A DNA stretch of 64,000 bases, from assembly GCA_020637795.1 (NCBI GenBank), contig JACKJT010000004.1, forward strand, positions 48,530 through 112,529. The letters run 5' to 3'. Positions within the stretch are counted from its first letter, which is position 1. Each line of letters starts with the position of its first letter. The position numbers and the translations under genes were made by a program. This document shows, piece after piece, positions 1 through 9,706 of this stretch. The notes below the pieces were generated by a model. The model saw only the letters and a list, made by a program, of their open reading frames with translations, had not been told where the DNA came from and ran no database searches. The DNA is from Hoeflea sp. Its GTDB lineage: Bacteria > Pseudomonadota > Alphaproteobacteria > Rhizobiales > Rhizobiaceae.

Positions 1-464
1 AATGTCCCTGTTGTAAGAACCACTGCATCGCTCGAGATAGTGCGGCCGTCTTTCAGAACGACACCCGCCATGGTGCCGTCCTCCAACTGCAGATCGTCCA
101 CTTCGCTTTCTATGATGTCGAGATTGGGCGTGGATTGCAGAAGGTCCTGGATCGCCGCCTTGTAGAGTTTGCGATCGGCCTGCGTCCGCGGGCCCCAGAC
201 CGCTGGACCCTTTCGGCGATTGAGCATGCGGAACTGAATGCCGGACCGATCGGCTGCCCGGCCCATCAGCCCATCCATGGCGTCAATCTCGCGAACAAGA
301 TGTCCTTTGCCAAGTCCCCCAATCGCCGGATTGCAGGACATCGTGCCGATCGTATCCCTCCGGTGAGTGATCAGCGCCGTCCTGGCGCCCATGCGCGCTG
401 CTGCGGCGGCAGCTTCACTGCCCGCATGTCCACCACCAATTACTATCACATCATATTTCATCAT
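1..464 (-). CDS. mnmG: MnmG (GidA) tRNA uridine-5-carboxymethylaminomethyl modification enzyme, N-terminal part
   Basis: FAD-dependent partner of MnmE in making cmnm5U at the wobble position of tRNAs. Only the first 154 or so codons are present; the gene runs off the left edge. The N-terminus is KYDVIVIGGGHAGSEAA, a classic GxGxxG dinucleotide-binding fold, followed by the MnmG motif TMSCNPAIGGLGKGHL. Two adjacent ATG codons (462-464 and 459-461) could serve as start; I chose the first. It lies downstream of mnmE on the same strand. In alphaproteobacteria rsmG, parA and parB usually follow, just outside this window. Confidence 0.95.
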   Translation of the reverse strand, partial: MMKYDVIVIGGGHAGSEAAAAAARMGARTALITHRRDTIGTMSCNPAIGGLGKGHLVREIDAMDGLMGRAADRSGIQFRMLNRRKGPAVWGPRTQADRKLYKAAIQDLLQSTPNLDIIESEVDDLQLEDGTMAGVVLKDGRTISSDAVVLTTGT

Positions 465-518
465 TCGTCTCCGGAAGACAGGACACTTGGTTAGGGGCGA
501 CGGGGAGGAAAGGCAACA

Positions 519-534
519 TGTTTCACGTGAAACG
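519..534. promoter_or_regulatory. parS: parS centromere site 1 (perfect 14-bp core)
   Basis: TGTTTCACGTGAAACG, which carries the perfect palindromic core GTTTCACGTGAAAC (520-533) and matches the bacterial parS consensus TGTTTCACGTGAAACA at 15 of 16 positions. ParB binds such sites to nucleate the chromosome partition complex. It lies in the mnmE-mnmG gap, the best match in a cluster of three within 110 bp. Confidence 0.92.
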
Positions 535-570
535 ATACTTCGGTCTCATTGCCGGGTCAGTCCATCAGAA

Positions 571-586
571 CGTTTCACGTGAATCA
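571..586. promoter_or_regulatory. parS: parS-like site 2
   Basis: CGTTTCACGTGAATCA matches the parS consensus at 14 of 16 positions, with the central TTTCACGTGAA intact. The core mismatch (T for A at position 14) is the same one seen in three other sites of this window. It lies 52 bp from site 1. Confidence 0.78.
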
Positions 587-610
587 CGGCCACCTGCGGT
601 CCGCTACATA

Positions 611-626
611 TGTTTCACGTGAATCA
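611..626. promoter_or_regulatory. parS: parS-like site 3, overlapping the mnmE stop codon
   Basis: TGTTTCACGTGAATCA matches the consensus at 15 of 16 positions. Read on the minus strand it is TGATTCACGTGAAACA, whose first three bases (624-626) are the TGA stop codon of mnmE. It lies 40 bp from site 2. Confidence 0.85.
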
Positions 627-1943
627 TTTTCCGACGCAGAATTCCGAGAAAATCACACCGAGTAGATCTTCGACATCTACTGAACCGGTTATCCGACCAA
701 GTGCGACTGCTGCGTTGCGTAGATACTCCGACCTGACTTCAATCGGAAGTGAAATGCGGTTAACCGCGGTTTCCAGTTCTCTCTGGCAAATTCCGAGATA
801 CTGGACATGCCGTTCGCGTGTCGGCAAGATTTCTCCCGAATTACCGGTGGTGTCGGATATGGCTCTTCCGATCTCGGAAAGAAGCGTATCGATTCCGTCT
901 CCGCTCTTGCTCGAAATGAGCAAGCCGTCACCGGGGACATCTCCATCACGAAGCAGATCGCATTTGGACCAAAGCTGGATAGACTTTACACCCCGAGGCA
1001 CAGTAGCCTTCGGCTTATCGCCGGTTTTGCGAACCTCGCATAATTCGAGTACCAGATCTGCGGTCTCGGCTGCCAGGATGCTACGCCGAATCCCTTCCTG
1101 TTCGATCTCGTCCCGCGCCTCCCGCAATCCCGCGGTATCCTGAAGCAACACCAAGTGACCATCAATATCGAGCCTGACCTCCACGATATCCCTGGTTGTA
1201 CCGGGAATATCCGACACGATGGCCACGTCGCGCCGGGCTAGGGCATTCAACAGCGACGACTTTCCCGCATTCGGCGGACCGATCAACGCTATGCGAAAAC
1301 CGTCTCTGACTATCTCGCCGGCTTTGGCACGCGACAGGTGAACCGACAGTTCCCTCACCAGCGCTTCCATCTCGGGCCAGATCCGGTCCGTAACCGAACC
1401 GGGAACGTCTTCTTCGTCCGAGAAATCCAGTTCGGCTTCCACCATCGCCCGGGCATGAGTTATTCGTCTGGCCCACGCTTCATAGAGCTCTCGGAGCGCG
1501 CCTTCAGCCTGGCCAACCGCCTGGCGTCGCTGAGATTCGGTTTCCGCGCGTATCAAGTCCGACAGGCCTTCGACCGCGGTCAGATCCATTCGGCCGTTTT
1601 CGAATGCCCGCTTGGTATATTCTCCAGGTTCCGCAAGCCGGAAACCGGGCAGCTTGGAGAGAACCGCAAGAACGGCTGACACGGACGCACGGCCACCATG
1701 GATCTGCAACTCTGCCACGTCCTCACCGGTAAAGGATTGAGGTCCCGGGAAGAACAGGATCAAACCGTGATCCAGAACCTGGCCAGCCTTGTCACGAAGA
1801 TGCGCAAGATGTGCCCTTCGGGCCTGCGGTACGCCACCCGCTACCGTTTCGAGGCCGAATCGAACTCCCGGGCCGGAAATGCGGATAACAGCCACTCCGG
1901 CGGGCGGTGAGCCCGAAGACAGGGCGAAGATTGTATCCCGCAT
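624..1943 (-). CDS. mnmE: tRNA uridine-5-carboxymethylaminomethyl(34) synthesis GTPase MnmE
   Basis: GTPase that works with MnmG on tRNA wobble uridines, 439 aa, normal length for the alphaproteobacterial family. The N-terminal tetrahydrofolate-binding domain (MRDTIFALSSG start) is followed by a helical domain and a G domain with Walker A GPPNAGKSS (about 222-230), DIPGTTRD and DTAGL (about 269-273). The protein ends with FCVGK, the MnmE C-terminal CxGK motif that carries the catalytic cysteine. It is 43 bp downstream of rho on the same strand, so probably cotranscribed, and its stop codon lies inside a parS site. Confidence 0.97.
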   Translation of the reverse strand: MRDTIFALSSGSPPAGVAVIRISGPGVRFGLETVAGGVPQARRAHLAHLRDKAGQVLDHGLILFFPGPQSFTGEDVAELQIHGGRASVSAVLAVLSKLPGFRLAEPGEYTKRAFENGRMDLTAVEGLSDLIRAETESQRRQAVGQAEGALRELYEAWARRITHARAMVEAELDFSDEEDVPGSVTDRIWPEMEALVRELSVHLSRAKAGEIVRDGFRIALIGPPNAGKSSLLNALARRDVAIVSDIPGTTRDIVEVRLDIDGHLVLLQDTAGLREARDEIEQEGIRRSILAAETADLVLELCEVRKTGDKPKATVPRGVKSIQLWSKCDLLRDGDVPGDGLLISSKSGDGIDTLLSEIGRAISDTTGNSGEILPTRERHVQYLGICQRELETAVNRISLPIEVRSEYLRNAAVALGRITGSVDVEDLLGVIFSEFCVGK

Positions 1944-1986
1944 AATTGTACCGGTTTCGAATCGAATCGGAGGTTTGTGCGAAACG

Positions 1987-3252
<1,266 letters not shown>

Positions 3253-3371
3253 GGGAAATCCAAATTCTGTATTTAAAGATATGGGGAGTGGCGGGCATAT
3301 GCGATCCGGCCTTGAGAAGCCGGCCAGACTGGCACTGGCGCCCGCCATAGAAGACGTTGTTTGCTAGATAG

Positions 3372-3387
3372 CGATTCACGTGAAACG
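3372..3387. promoter_or_regulatory. parS: parS-like site 4 (rho-hemJ gap)
   Basis: CGATTCACGTGAAACG; its 14-bp core GATTCACGTGAAAC (3373-3386) has one mismatch, an A at position 3 of the full palindrome, the mirror image of the change in sites 2 and 3. It is intergenic, upstream of rho and about 1.7 kb from the likely oriC. Confidence 0.78.
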
Positions 3388-3452
3388 TCGCAAGCCCCGT
3401 TGTCGCAGATTCTGGGATCCTCGCGGGCCCCGGGGGCTAACAATCGGCCGGA

Positions 3453-3998
3453 TCAGCCAAACGGCTTGATGATGACCATGATCACCACGACGATCATCAG
3501 CACGGTCGGGATCTCGTTGGCCATCCGCCATTGCCGCGCGGTCATGCTGTTCTCGCCCGCCGCAAACCTGCGTGCCGAACGGCTGAGAAAGATGTGAAAT
3601 ACGGTCAGCCCGACGACCGCCGCGATCTTGATCCAGAGCCAGATGCCGAGAAAACCGAATCCGCTCCATGCCAGCCAGAGCCCGACGACCCATGACACCA
3701 TCATTGCCGGGTTCATGATGACTTTGACGAGACGCTGTTCCATCACAACAAAGGTGGCGGCCGGTTCCCCGCCGGCCACGGCATCCGCATGATAGACGAA
3801 CAGCCGCGGCAGATAGAACAGCCCGACCATCCACGAAATCACCGCGACAACATGCAGCACCTTGAGCCAGCCATAAAGCCAGTCGGGGTCGAACCACCAG
3901 GCGGCAACCGCCATCAGCACAACCGCGGCGATGCTGGCATAGGCCTTTGATCGGGCCTTCCTGCCTTCGCTGAGGCTTGTCGCGCTACCCTCGGTCAA
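3453..3998 (-). CDS. hemJ: Protoporphyrinogen oxidase HemJ
   Basis: Membrane haem-biosynthesis enzyme (UPF0093) that oxidises protoporphyrinogen IX to protoporphyrin IX. The 181-aa protein has about four hydrophobic segments and the family motif LHVVAVISWMVGLFYLPRLFVYH near residue 48, with the conserved His residues, plus EQRLVKVIMNPAM. The start is assigned to a TTG at 3996-3998 that overlaps the hemE stop (TTGA), implying translational coupling. The next in-frame ATG is about 28 codons further in, too late. The adjacent hemE supports the function. Confidence 0.93.
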   Translation of the reverse strand: MTEGSATSLSEGRKARSKAYASIAAVVLMAVAAWWFDPDWLYGWLKVLHVVAVISWMVGLFYLPRLFVYHADAVAGGEPAATFVVMEQRLVKVIMNPAMMVSWVVGLWLAWSGFGFLGIWLWIKIAAVVGLTVFHIFLSRSARRFAAGENSMTARQWRMANEIPTVLMIVVVIMVIIKPFG

Positions 3999-5035
3999 CG
4001 CCTTGTCGCTCCGCGAACACGGTTCATCAGCCGGGTGACATTCTCCGGATCAGCCTGCGGCGTGATGCCATGCCCGAGATTGAAGATCAGCGGACCGCCA
4101 CCAAGCGTTTCAAGCACCTCATCGACGCCCTCGTCCAGCGCTGTACCGCCGGCCACCATCCGCAACGGGTCGAGATTGCCCTGCACGGCGCCGCCGGCCT
4201 GGATCTGCCGCGCCAGCTTCGAGGGCACGGTCCAGTCGAGGCCGACGCAATTCACCCCGGTCGCTTCCCGGTAATTTTCCAGCAAGGCTCCCGCACCCTT
4301 GGCAAATCCGATAACCGGAACACCCGGTCTCTCGCGGTTGATCCGCTCGACCATGTGCCTGACCGGGGCAATCGAGTACTGAGCGAAGTCGCGTTCCGAC
4401 AGAACGCCCGCCCAGGAATCGAATATCTGCACCGCATCGGCGCCGGCGTCGATCTGGGCAATCAGATAATCGGTCGAAATCTCCGCGAGCAGCGCAAGCA
4501 GCGACTTGAAGGCTTCAGGATGCTGCATGGCAAACAGACGCGCTGGCGCCTGGTCCGGCGTTCCATGCCCGGCGATCATGTAGGTCGCAACCGTCCAGGG
4601 TGCCCCGCAGAACCCGAGCAGCGTTGTTTCGGCCGGCAGTTCCGCCCTCAGCCGCCGTACGGTCTCGTAAACCGGCGCCAGGTGCGTGTGCATTTTCGAC
4701 GCATCGAGCGAGGCTATCGCTTCGGGAGCAATCGGATCCATCAGCGGACCGGTGCCCTCGACAAACCGCACGTTCCGGTCAAGCGCATCCGGGATCACCA
4801 GAATATCGGAAAACAGGATTGCAGCATCAAAGCCAAACCGCCTGATTGGCTGCAGCGTCACCTCGACAGCCAGCTCGGGGGTGTAGCACAGATCGAGAAA
4901 GCCCTTGGCCTTAGATCGCGTTGCCCGGTACTCGGGCAGATATCTCCCTGCCTGGCGCATCAGCCATACCGGTGGCGGAAAGACGGTTTCACCGGCCAAC
5001 ACCTTCATCACCTTGCGATCGCCGGATTTTGTCAT
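3995..5035 (-). CDS. hemE: Uroporphyrinogen decarboxylase
   Basis: Decarboxylates uroporphyrinogen III to coproporphyrinogen III in haem synthesis; soluble, 346 aa, full length. The N-terminal signature PPVWLMRQAGRYLPEYR is at about 21-37, and GFCGAPWTVATYMI and IFDSWAGVLS are also present. It is the first gene left of the candidate replication origin and overlaps hemJ by 3 bp. hemE flanking the origin is characteristic of alphaproteobacteria including Caulobacter and Sinorhizobium. Confidence 0.97.
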   Translation of the reverse strand: MTKSGDRKVMKVLAGETVFPPPVWLMRQAGRYLPEYRATRSKAKGFLDLCYTPELAVEVTLQPIRRFGFDAAILFSDILVIPDALDRNVRFVEGTGPLMDPIAPEAIASLDASKMHTHLAPVYETVRRLRAELPAETTLLGFCGAPWTVATYMIAGHGTPDQAPARLFAMQHPEAFKSLLALLAEISTDYLIAQIDAGADAVQIFDSWAGVLSERDFAQYSIAPVRHMVERINRERPGVPVIGFAKGAGALLENYREATGVNCVGLDWTVPSKLARQIQAGGAVQGNLDPLRMVAGGTALDEGVDEVLETLGGGPLIFNLGHGITPQADPENVTRLMNRVRGATRR

Positions 5036-5412
5036 CCACCACTTCCCTTAAATAAATCCTTATTGAAAAGGATTCTGATTCTTAGACTCTGTGTTTTACG
5101 GGGATCAGAACTTGTCCACAATTCATCCACAGCCTGTTCATATAAACGGAGGCCGCGGGCAAGACCAATCCGATTTACCGGTTTCACCGTTTTGGCTTCA
5201 AATTGCCGCATAATTCCAAGACTCTATCAAACCAGGCCAAAACCTCTCCCGGTTCAGCCATCGAAATTCTCCCGGTTATCCCGCAACCGACGCCTTAGAC
5301 TTTCCCCAAGATGGCCATTGTGGAAAAACCGGTGACTTATCCCTTGCATTCTGGAGCCCGGGCCACCTAGTTCGTTCTTGTCCCGGTTTATCAACAGCCC
5401 CCGGAGAATATT
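5036..5412. other. oriC: Candidate chromosomal replication origin oriC (hemE / DUF299 gap)
   Basis: A 377-bp gap with no gene between divergent hemE and the DUF299 gene, the position of oriC in Caulobacter and rhizobia. One-mismatch DnaA boxes (consensus TTATCCACA) are at 5112-5120 (TTGTCCACA), 5123-5131 (TCATCCACA), 5319-5327 (TGTGGAAAA, reverse) and 5388-5396 (TTATCAACA), and weaker TTATCC cores occur at 5276 and 5337. An A+T-rich stretch at about 5046-5098 could be the unwinding element. A TTAA-N7-CTTA at 5048-5062 only loosely resembles a CtrA half-site pair. The gap must also hold promoters for hemE and the rightward operon. Confidence 0.82.
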
Positions 5413-6234
5413 GTGGAGCAGACCAAAAACTATTTCCACCTGCATCTTATCTCCGATTCGACCGGTGAAACCCTTATGGCCGCCGGCCGGGCTGCCGCAG
5501 CCCAGTTTCAGGGCGCCCAGGCGCTCGAGCATGTCTATCCCCTGATCCGCACCCGCAAGCAGCTGTTCGCGGTCCTCGATGCCATCGATGGCGCGCCGGG
5601 TATCGTGCTCTACACCATCGTCGATTCCGAACTTGCGTCGATCATCGAGCTCAAGTGCCGTGATATGGGCCTTCCCAGCGTGTCCGTGCTCGAACCTGTG
5701 ATCAACGTGTTCCAGTCCTATCTCGGCGCGCCGTCGCGTCGCCGGGTCGGCGCCCAGCACCATATGGGCGAGGAATATTTCAAGCGCATCGATGCGCTCA
5801 ATTTCACCCTCGACCATGATGACGGGCAACTGCCTCTGGATTTCAACGAGGCCGATCTTGTCATCCTCGGAATCAGCCGGACGTCGAAAACCCCGACAAG
5901 CATCTATCTTGCAAACCGCGGCATCAAGACGGCAAATATTCCGATCGTCCATGGGGTTCCGCTGCCTGACGGTCTGATCAAGGCAACCAAGCCGGTGGTC
6001 GTCGGTCTGATCGCGTCGGTCGACCGCATCGCCCAGGTCAGGCAGAACCGGGTGCTCGGGGCGACCACCGGATATCAGGGCGAGCACTACACCGACCGTG
6101 CGTTGATCAGCGAGGAACTCAAATATGCAAGGTCCTTGTGTGAACGCCATGGCTGGCCCGTCATCGATGTCACCCGCCGCTCGATCGAGGAGACGGCCGC
6201 CGCTATTCTTGCCTTGCGCCCGAAGTGGCGCTAA
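5413..6234 (+). CDS. Pyruvate,phosphate dikinase / PEP synthase regulatory protein (DUF299 kinase-pyrophosphorylase)
   Basis: Bifunctional enzyme of the DUF299 family, which ADP-dependently inactivates, and Pi-dependently reactivates, PEP synthase or pyruvate,phosphate dikinase by threonine phosphorylation. The 273-aa protein starts at a GTG (5413). It opens FHLHLISDSTGETL and has the family P-loop GISRTSKTPTSIYLA at about 155-170. Which dikinase it controls here cannot be told from the window. It is the first gene right of the likely oriC, matching the gene next to the Caulobacter origin. Confidence 0.93.
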   Translation: MEQTKNYFHLHLISDSTGETLMAAGRAAAAQFQGAQALEHVYPLIRTRKQLFAVLDAIDGAPGIVLYTIVDSELASIIELKCRDMGLPSVSVLEPVINVFQSYLGAPSRRRVGAQHHMGEEYFKRIDALNFTLDHDDGQLPLDFNEADLVILGISRTSKTPTSIYLANRGIKTANIPIVHGVPLPDGLIKATKPVVVGLIASVDRIAQVRQNRVLGATTGYQGEHYTDRALISEELKYARSLCERHGWPVIDVTRRSIEETAAAILALRPKWR

Positions 6235-6272
6235 CCCCCTTGCCTTGACCGGCCGCGATTCAGGAGACGTCC

Positions 6273-6866
6273 ATGGCGCTGCGCCTTGTGCTTGCCTCTG
6301 CAAGCCCTTTCAGAAAAGCCCTGCTTGAAAATGCCGGCCTGACATTTGACGTCGAGCCCGCACGCATCGACGAGCGGGCAGTCGAGGACACCCTCGACGG
6401 CCTGGGGCCGGAGGACGTGGCCTCCGTTCTCGCCGAAGCCAAGGCCCAGGATGTGTCCGGCCGCAATCCCGGGGCGATTGTCATTGGCTCTGACCAGACA
6501 TTGTCGCTTGAGGGAAACATCTTTCACAAGGCGGCGAACATGGATGAGGCCCGCCGGCGTCTTCTTGCGCTTTCCGGCAAGACCCACAACCTCAACAGTG
6601 CCGTGGTTTTGGCAAGAGACGGCGAAACCATCTGGCGGCATGTATCGGTCGCGCGGATGACCATGCGCGAACTGGATCCGGGATTCGTCGGCCGCCACCT
6701 CTCCAGCGTCGGAGCCACCGCGCTTTCATCGGTTGGCGCCTACCAGTTCGAGGGCGAGGGTATTCAGCTGTTCGAGCGGATCGAGGGCGACTATTTTACC
6801 ATTATCGGCCTGCCGATGCTGCCGCTTCTCTCCGAACTGCGGCACCTGGGAGCCATTGATGGCTGA
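6273..6866 (+). CDS. maf: Maf family nucleotide pyrophosphatase
   Basis: Nucleoside-triphosphate pyrophosphatase of the Maf family, thought to remove modified or non-canonical nucleotides. The 197-aa protein begins LRLVLASASPFRKALLENAG (Maf S/R motif near residue 10), with GSDQTL near 70 and GAYQFEGEG near 155. A good ribosome-binding site (CAGGAGAC) precedes the ATG. It overlaps aroE by 8 bp in a maf-aroE-coaE-dnaQ series. Confidence 0.94.
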   Translation: MALRLVLASASPFRKALLENAGLTFDVEPARIDERAVEDTLDGLGPEDVASVLAEAKAQDVSGRNPGAIVIGSDQTLSLEGNIFHKAANMDEARRRLLALSGKTHNLNSAVVLARDGETIWRHVSVARMTMRELDPGFVGRHLSSVGATALSSVGAYQFEGEGIQLFERIEGDYFTIIGLPMLPLLSELRHLGAIDG

Positions 6867-7716
6867 TATGATCGACCACCCGCCCCGTGCCTTTGTCATT
6901 GGCTATCCGATCCGCCATTCCAGATCCCCGCTGATCCACGGATACTGGCTTCAGCAGGCAGGCCTTCAAGGCAGCTATGATGCCATCCAGGTTGCGCCAG
7001 ATGACCTTCCTTCCTTTGTCGCCGCGCTCAAGGACGGGTCGTCCGGTCTTGTCGGCGGCAATGTGACGATCCCGCACAAGGAGACCGTTCTGGCCCTGGT
7101 CGATGACGTGGACGATATCGCGCGGCAGATCGGCGCGGCCAACACGCTCTGGATCGAGGACGGACGTTTGATGGCGACCAACACCGATTCTCACGGCTTT
7201 GCCGCCAATCTCGATGAGCATGCGCCGGGATGGGATGCGGGAAGGACTGCCGTCATTCTGGGCGCCGGCGGCGCCAGCCGCGCGGTCATCCACGCGCTTC
7301 TGTCACGGGGATTCGAGAAGGTTCACGTCGTCAACCGCACAGTGGAAAGAGCGAAAGCCCTCGTGGATTCATTCGGCCCGCGCACCGCGGCCTCCGGCAT
7401 GGCCGAGCTTTCCGGCCTTCTTCCTGCGGCCGATCTCTTCGTCAACACCACGTCCCTTGGCATGGATGGAGACGATGTTCCCGACATCGATTTCACCGTG
7501 ATGGCGGATGGTGCCCTGGTCACCGACATTGTCTACATACCGCTCGAAACACCGATCCTTGCCATGGCAAGACGCCAGGGTTTGAAAACGGTGGACGGGC
7601 TGGGCATGTTGCTGCACCAGGCAGCGCCCGGTTTCGCCAAATGGTTCGGGCTGACACCCGAGGTGACCCCGGAACTGCGACAGCTGATCATTCAGGACAT
7701 GGAGACGCATTCATGA
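6859..7716 (+). CDS. aroE: Shikimate dehydrogenase (NADP+)
   Basis: Reduces 3-dehydroshikimate to shikimate in aromatic amino acid synthesis, 285 aa from the ATG at 6859. It has the substrate loop GYPIRHSRSPLIHGYWL (about 13-29), catalytic Lys in GGNVTIPHKE, NADP-binding GAGGASRAV (about 135) and DGLGMLLHQA near the C-terminus. The start overlaps the end of maf and the stop overlaps the coaE start (ATGA), so translation is likely coupled. A longer in-frame extension into maf is not needed. Confidence 0.96.
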   Translation: MADMIDHPPRAFVIGYPIRHSRSPLIHGYWLQQAGLQGSYDAIQVAPDDLPSFVAALKDGSSGLVGGNVTIPHKETVLALVDDVDDIARQIGAANTLWIEDGRLMATNTDSHGFAANLDEHAPGWDAGRTAVILGAGGASRAVIHALLSRGFEKVHVVNRTVERAKALVDSFGPRTAASGMAELSGLLPAADLFVNTTSLGMDGDDVPDIDFTVMADGALVTDIVYIPLETPILAMARRQGLKTVDGLGMLLHQAAPGFAKWFGLTPEVTPELRQLIIQDMETHS

Positions 7717-8312
7717 TCATAATCGGTCTGACAGGCTCGATCGGAATGGGTAAATCGACCACGTCCGACATGTTCAAGGCGCTCGGCGTGCCGGTTATCA
7801 GCGCCGACGAGATTGTCCATGATCTCTACAGCGCCGAAGCTGCCCCGCTGATCGAGGCGGCGTTTCCGGGAACCGCCCCCGACGGCGTGGTCAACCGGGA
7901 GATCCTGTCCGCCAGGCTGATGGCCGCGCCGCAGGAGTTCAAGCGGCTCGAAGCGATCATTCACCCGCTGGTGCGGGCGCGCGAAAAGCAGTTTGTCGAT
8001 GCGGCGGTGGCCCGCGGTGAGCCCTTGGTTCTGCTCGACATTCCGCTGCTGTTTGAAACCGGGTCCACGGATCGGGTCGATGTTGTGGTTGTCGTCAGCT
8101 GTGCGCCGGAGATCCAGCGCACACGTGTCATGGCGCGGCCGGGCATGACAGCCGAGAAATTTGAGGCGATACTGGCAAGACAGATACCGGACGCCGAAAA
8201 ACGCGCCCGCGCCGATTACGTGATCGATACCGGGCGGGGACTTGAAGCGGCCCGGTCCCAGGTCGCCGAAATCGTAGCGGCGCTCACGCAATCCGAAAGG
8301 CAGGGTGACTGA
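7713..8312 (+). CDS. coaE: Dephospho-CoA kinase
   Basis: Last step of coenzyme A synthesis, phosphorylating dephospho-CoA. The 199-aa protein opens MIIIGLTGSIGMGKST (P-loop at about 8-15), with SADEIVHDLY and LLDIPLLFETG typical of CoaE. The ATG overlaps the aroE stop as ATGA. dnaQ follows within a few bases. Confidence 0.96.
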   Translation: MIIIGLTGSIGMGKSTTSDMFKALGVPVISADEIVHDLYSAEAAPLIEAAFPGTAPDGVVNREILSARLMAAPQEFKRLEAIIHPLVRAREKQFVDAAVARGEPLVLLDIPLLFETGSTDRVDVVVVVSCAPEIQRTRVMARPGMTAEKFEAILARQIPDAEKRARADYVIDTGRGLEAARSQVAEIVAALTQSERQGD

Positions 8313-8313
8313 C

Positions 8314-9018
8314 ATGCGCGAGATTGTCTTCGATACCGAAACAACGGGCCTCGACAATCAGGCGGACCGGATCATCGAAATCGGTTGTATCGAGCTCGAA
8401 AACCAGTTTCCGACCGGTCGCACCCTGCATCTGTTCATCAACCCGGATGGCCGCAAGGTGCATCCCGATGCGCTTGCCGTCCACGGCATCACCGATGCAT
8501 TCCTCGCTGACAAGCCGGTGTTTGCCGAAGTCGCCGAGGAAATCGCCGCGTTCTTCGAAGGCGCCCGTTACGTTGCCCACAACGCGACCTTCGATATGGG
8601 CTTTCTCAATACCGAGTATCAAAGAGTGGGCATTCCGGTGGTCGCGCCGGAACTGGTCATCGACACGCTGTCGCTGGCCCGGCGACGTCATCCGATGGGT
8701 CCCAACAGCCTTGATGCCTTGTGCCGCCGCTACGGGATCGACAACTCGCACCGGACCAAGCACGGTGCACTGCTGGATGCCGAGCTGCTGACGGACGTCT
8801 ATATCGAGATGCTCGGCGGCCGCCAGGCGGCGTTGGGATTGTCGACGAAGGACAACGCCACGGTCGAGCGGGCGGCAGATGAGGAAATCGTCGTCATTGG
8901 ACAACGGCCGCGGCCGCTTGCCCCGCGCCTGAGCGAAGACGAGCTTCAGGCGCATTCGATCCTGATCGATCGCATCGGCGAAAGCGCCATATGGCACAAG
9001 GTGCCTGGCCAGGGCTGA
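8314..9018 (+). CDS. dnaQ: DNA polymerase III epsilon subunit (3'-5' proofreading exonuclease)
   Basis: DEDDh exonuclease that proofreads for the replicative polymerase. From the ATG at 8314 it starts MREIVFDTETTGLD (ExoI DxE), with HNATFDMGF (ExoII) and H-GALLDAELL (ExoIIIe). A GTG at 8305 would add three residues; I prefer the ATG because homologues start MREI. 234 aa. Its position beside the origin with coaE and secB is standard in rhizobia. Confidence 0.95.
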   Translation: MREIVFDTETTGLDNQADRIIEIGCIELENQFPTGRTLHLFINPDGRKVHPDALAVHGITDAFLADKPVFAEVAEEIAAFFEGARYVAHNATFDMGFLNTEYQRVGIPVVAPELVIDTLSLARRRHPMGPNSLDALCRRYGIDNSHRTKHGALLDAELLTDVYIEMLGGRQAALGLSTKDNATVERAADEEIVVIGQRPRPLAPRLSEDELQAHSILIDRIGESAIWHKVPGQG

Positions 9019-9035
9019 CAGGTTTCATCCGGTCT

Positions 9036-9062
9036 AAAATGCAAAAGCCGCCCGAAGGCGGC
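9036..9062 (-). terminator. Rho-independent terminator of secB
   Basis: Stem GCCGCC / GGCGGC (9047-9062, loop CGAA). Read on the minus strand it is followed by TTTTGCATTTT (9036-9046). It lies between the convergent ends of dnaQ and secB. Confidence 0.8.
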
Positions 9063-9112
9063 AATCACAGCAAAAAGCGATGGTCCTGAACGCGGGGTCC
9101 TGAACCCGGGCC

Positions 9113-9625
9113 TCAGTTGGTCTTGTTGGCAACCTGGGCTTTGGTGTTTTCTTCCGCCATGCGCTGCTGGAACATCTGCGCAAAATCGATCGGATCGATA
9201 AGAAGCGGCGGGAAACCGCCGTTGCGGGTTGCGTCGGCGACGATCTGGCGAGCGAATGGAAACAGCATCCGCGGGCATTCGATGAACAGCAGCGGCAGCA
9301 TGTGTTCCTGCGGGAAGTTGGCGACCCGGAACACGCCGCCATAGGTCAGCTCGACATTGAACAGCACTGTGGTGCCGGTCTTGGCCTCGGCATTCATCGT
9401 CAACACGACATCGAATTCGGTCTCGCTCAGCGGATTGGCGTTGACGTTCACATTGATGTTGATGTCGGGCGCTTTCTCGCGCGGTCCGAGCGACTTCGGC
9501 GCGCCCGGATTCTCGAAGGACAGGTCCTTGATGTACTGGGCCAGGATGTTCAGGGTCGGGGCCTGACCATTTCCCTGCGCTTCCGTTGCTGCTGCGCCGC
9601 CTTTGCCGGTAGTATCTTTTGCCAT
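9113..9625 (-). CDS. secB: Protein-export chaperone SecB
   Basis: Tetrameric cytosolic chaperone that keeps preproteins export-competent and hands them to SecA. The 170-aa protein has LNILAQYIKDLSFENPGAP at about 25-43, VELTYGGVF, LLFIECPRMLFPFAR and GFPPLLIDPIDF, all SecB signatures. It is followed by a strong terminator. fxsA lies 81 bp upstream on the same strand. Confidence 0.97.
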   Translation of the reverse strand: MAKDTTGKGGAAATEAQGNGQAPTLNILAQYIKDLSFENPGAPKSLGPREKAPDININVNVNANPLSETEFDVVLTMNAEAKTGTTVLFNVELTYGGVFRVANFPQEHMLPLLFIECPRMLFPFARQIVADATRNGGFPPLLIDPIDFAQMFQQRMAEENTKAQVANKTN

Positions 9626-9706
9626 CTGGCTCTTCCCTGTTGTTCATCCGCGAATGCGGTCATCCGGTAAATTGTTCGGACTTGGGCTAGCATTTCGGGA
9701 TCGGGC

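Noticed and set aside
3253..3348. 32-residue N-terminal extension of Rho
   Set aside because: Conserved rhizobial Rho proteins begin at MxEMKLQEL; the extension lies in the promoter region.
5048..5062. CtrA-binding site in oriC
   Set aside because: TTAA-N7-CTTA has only one exact half; not strong enough to call as a site on its own.
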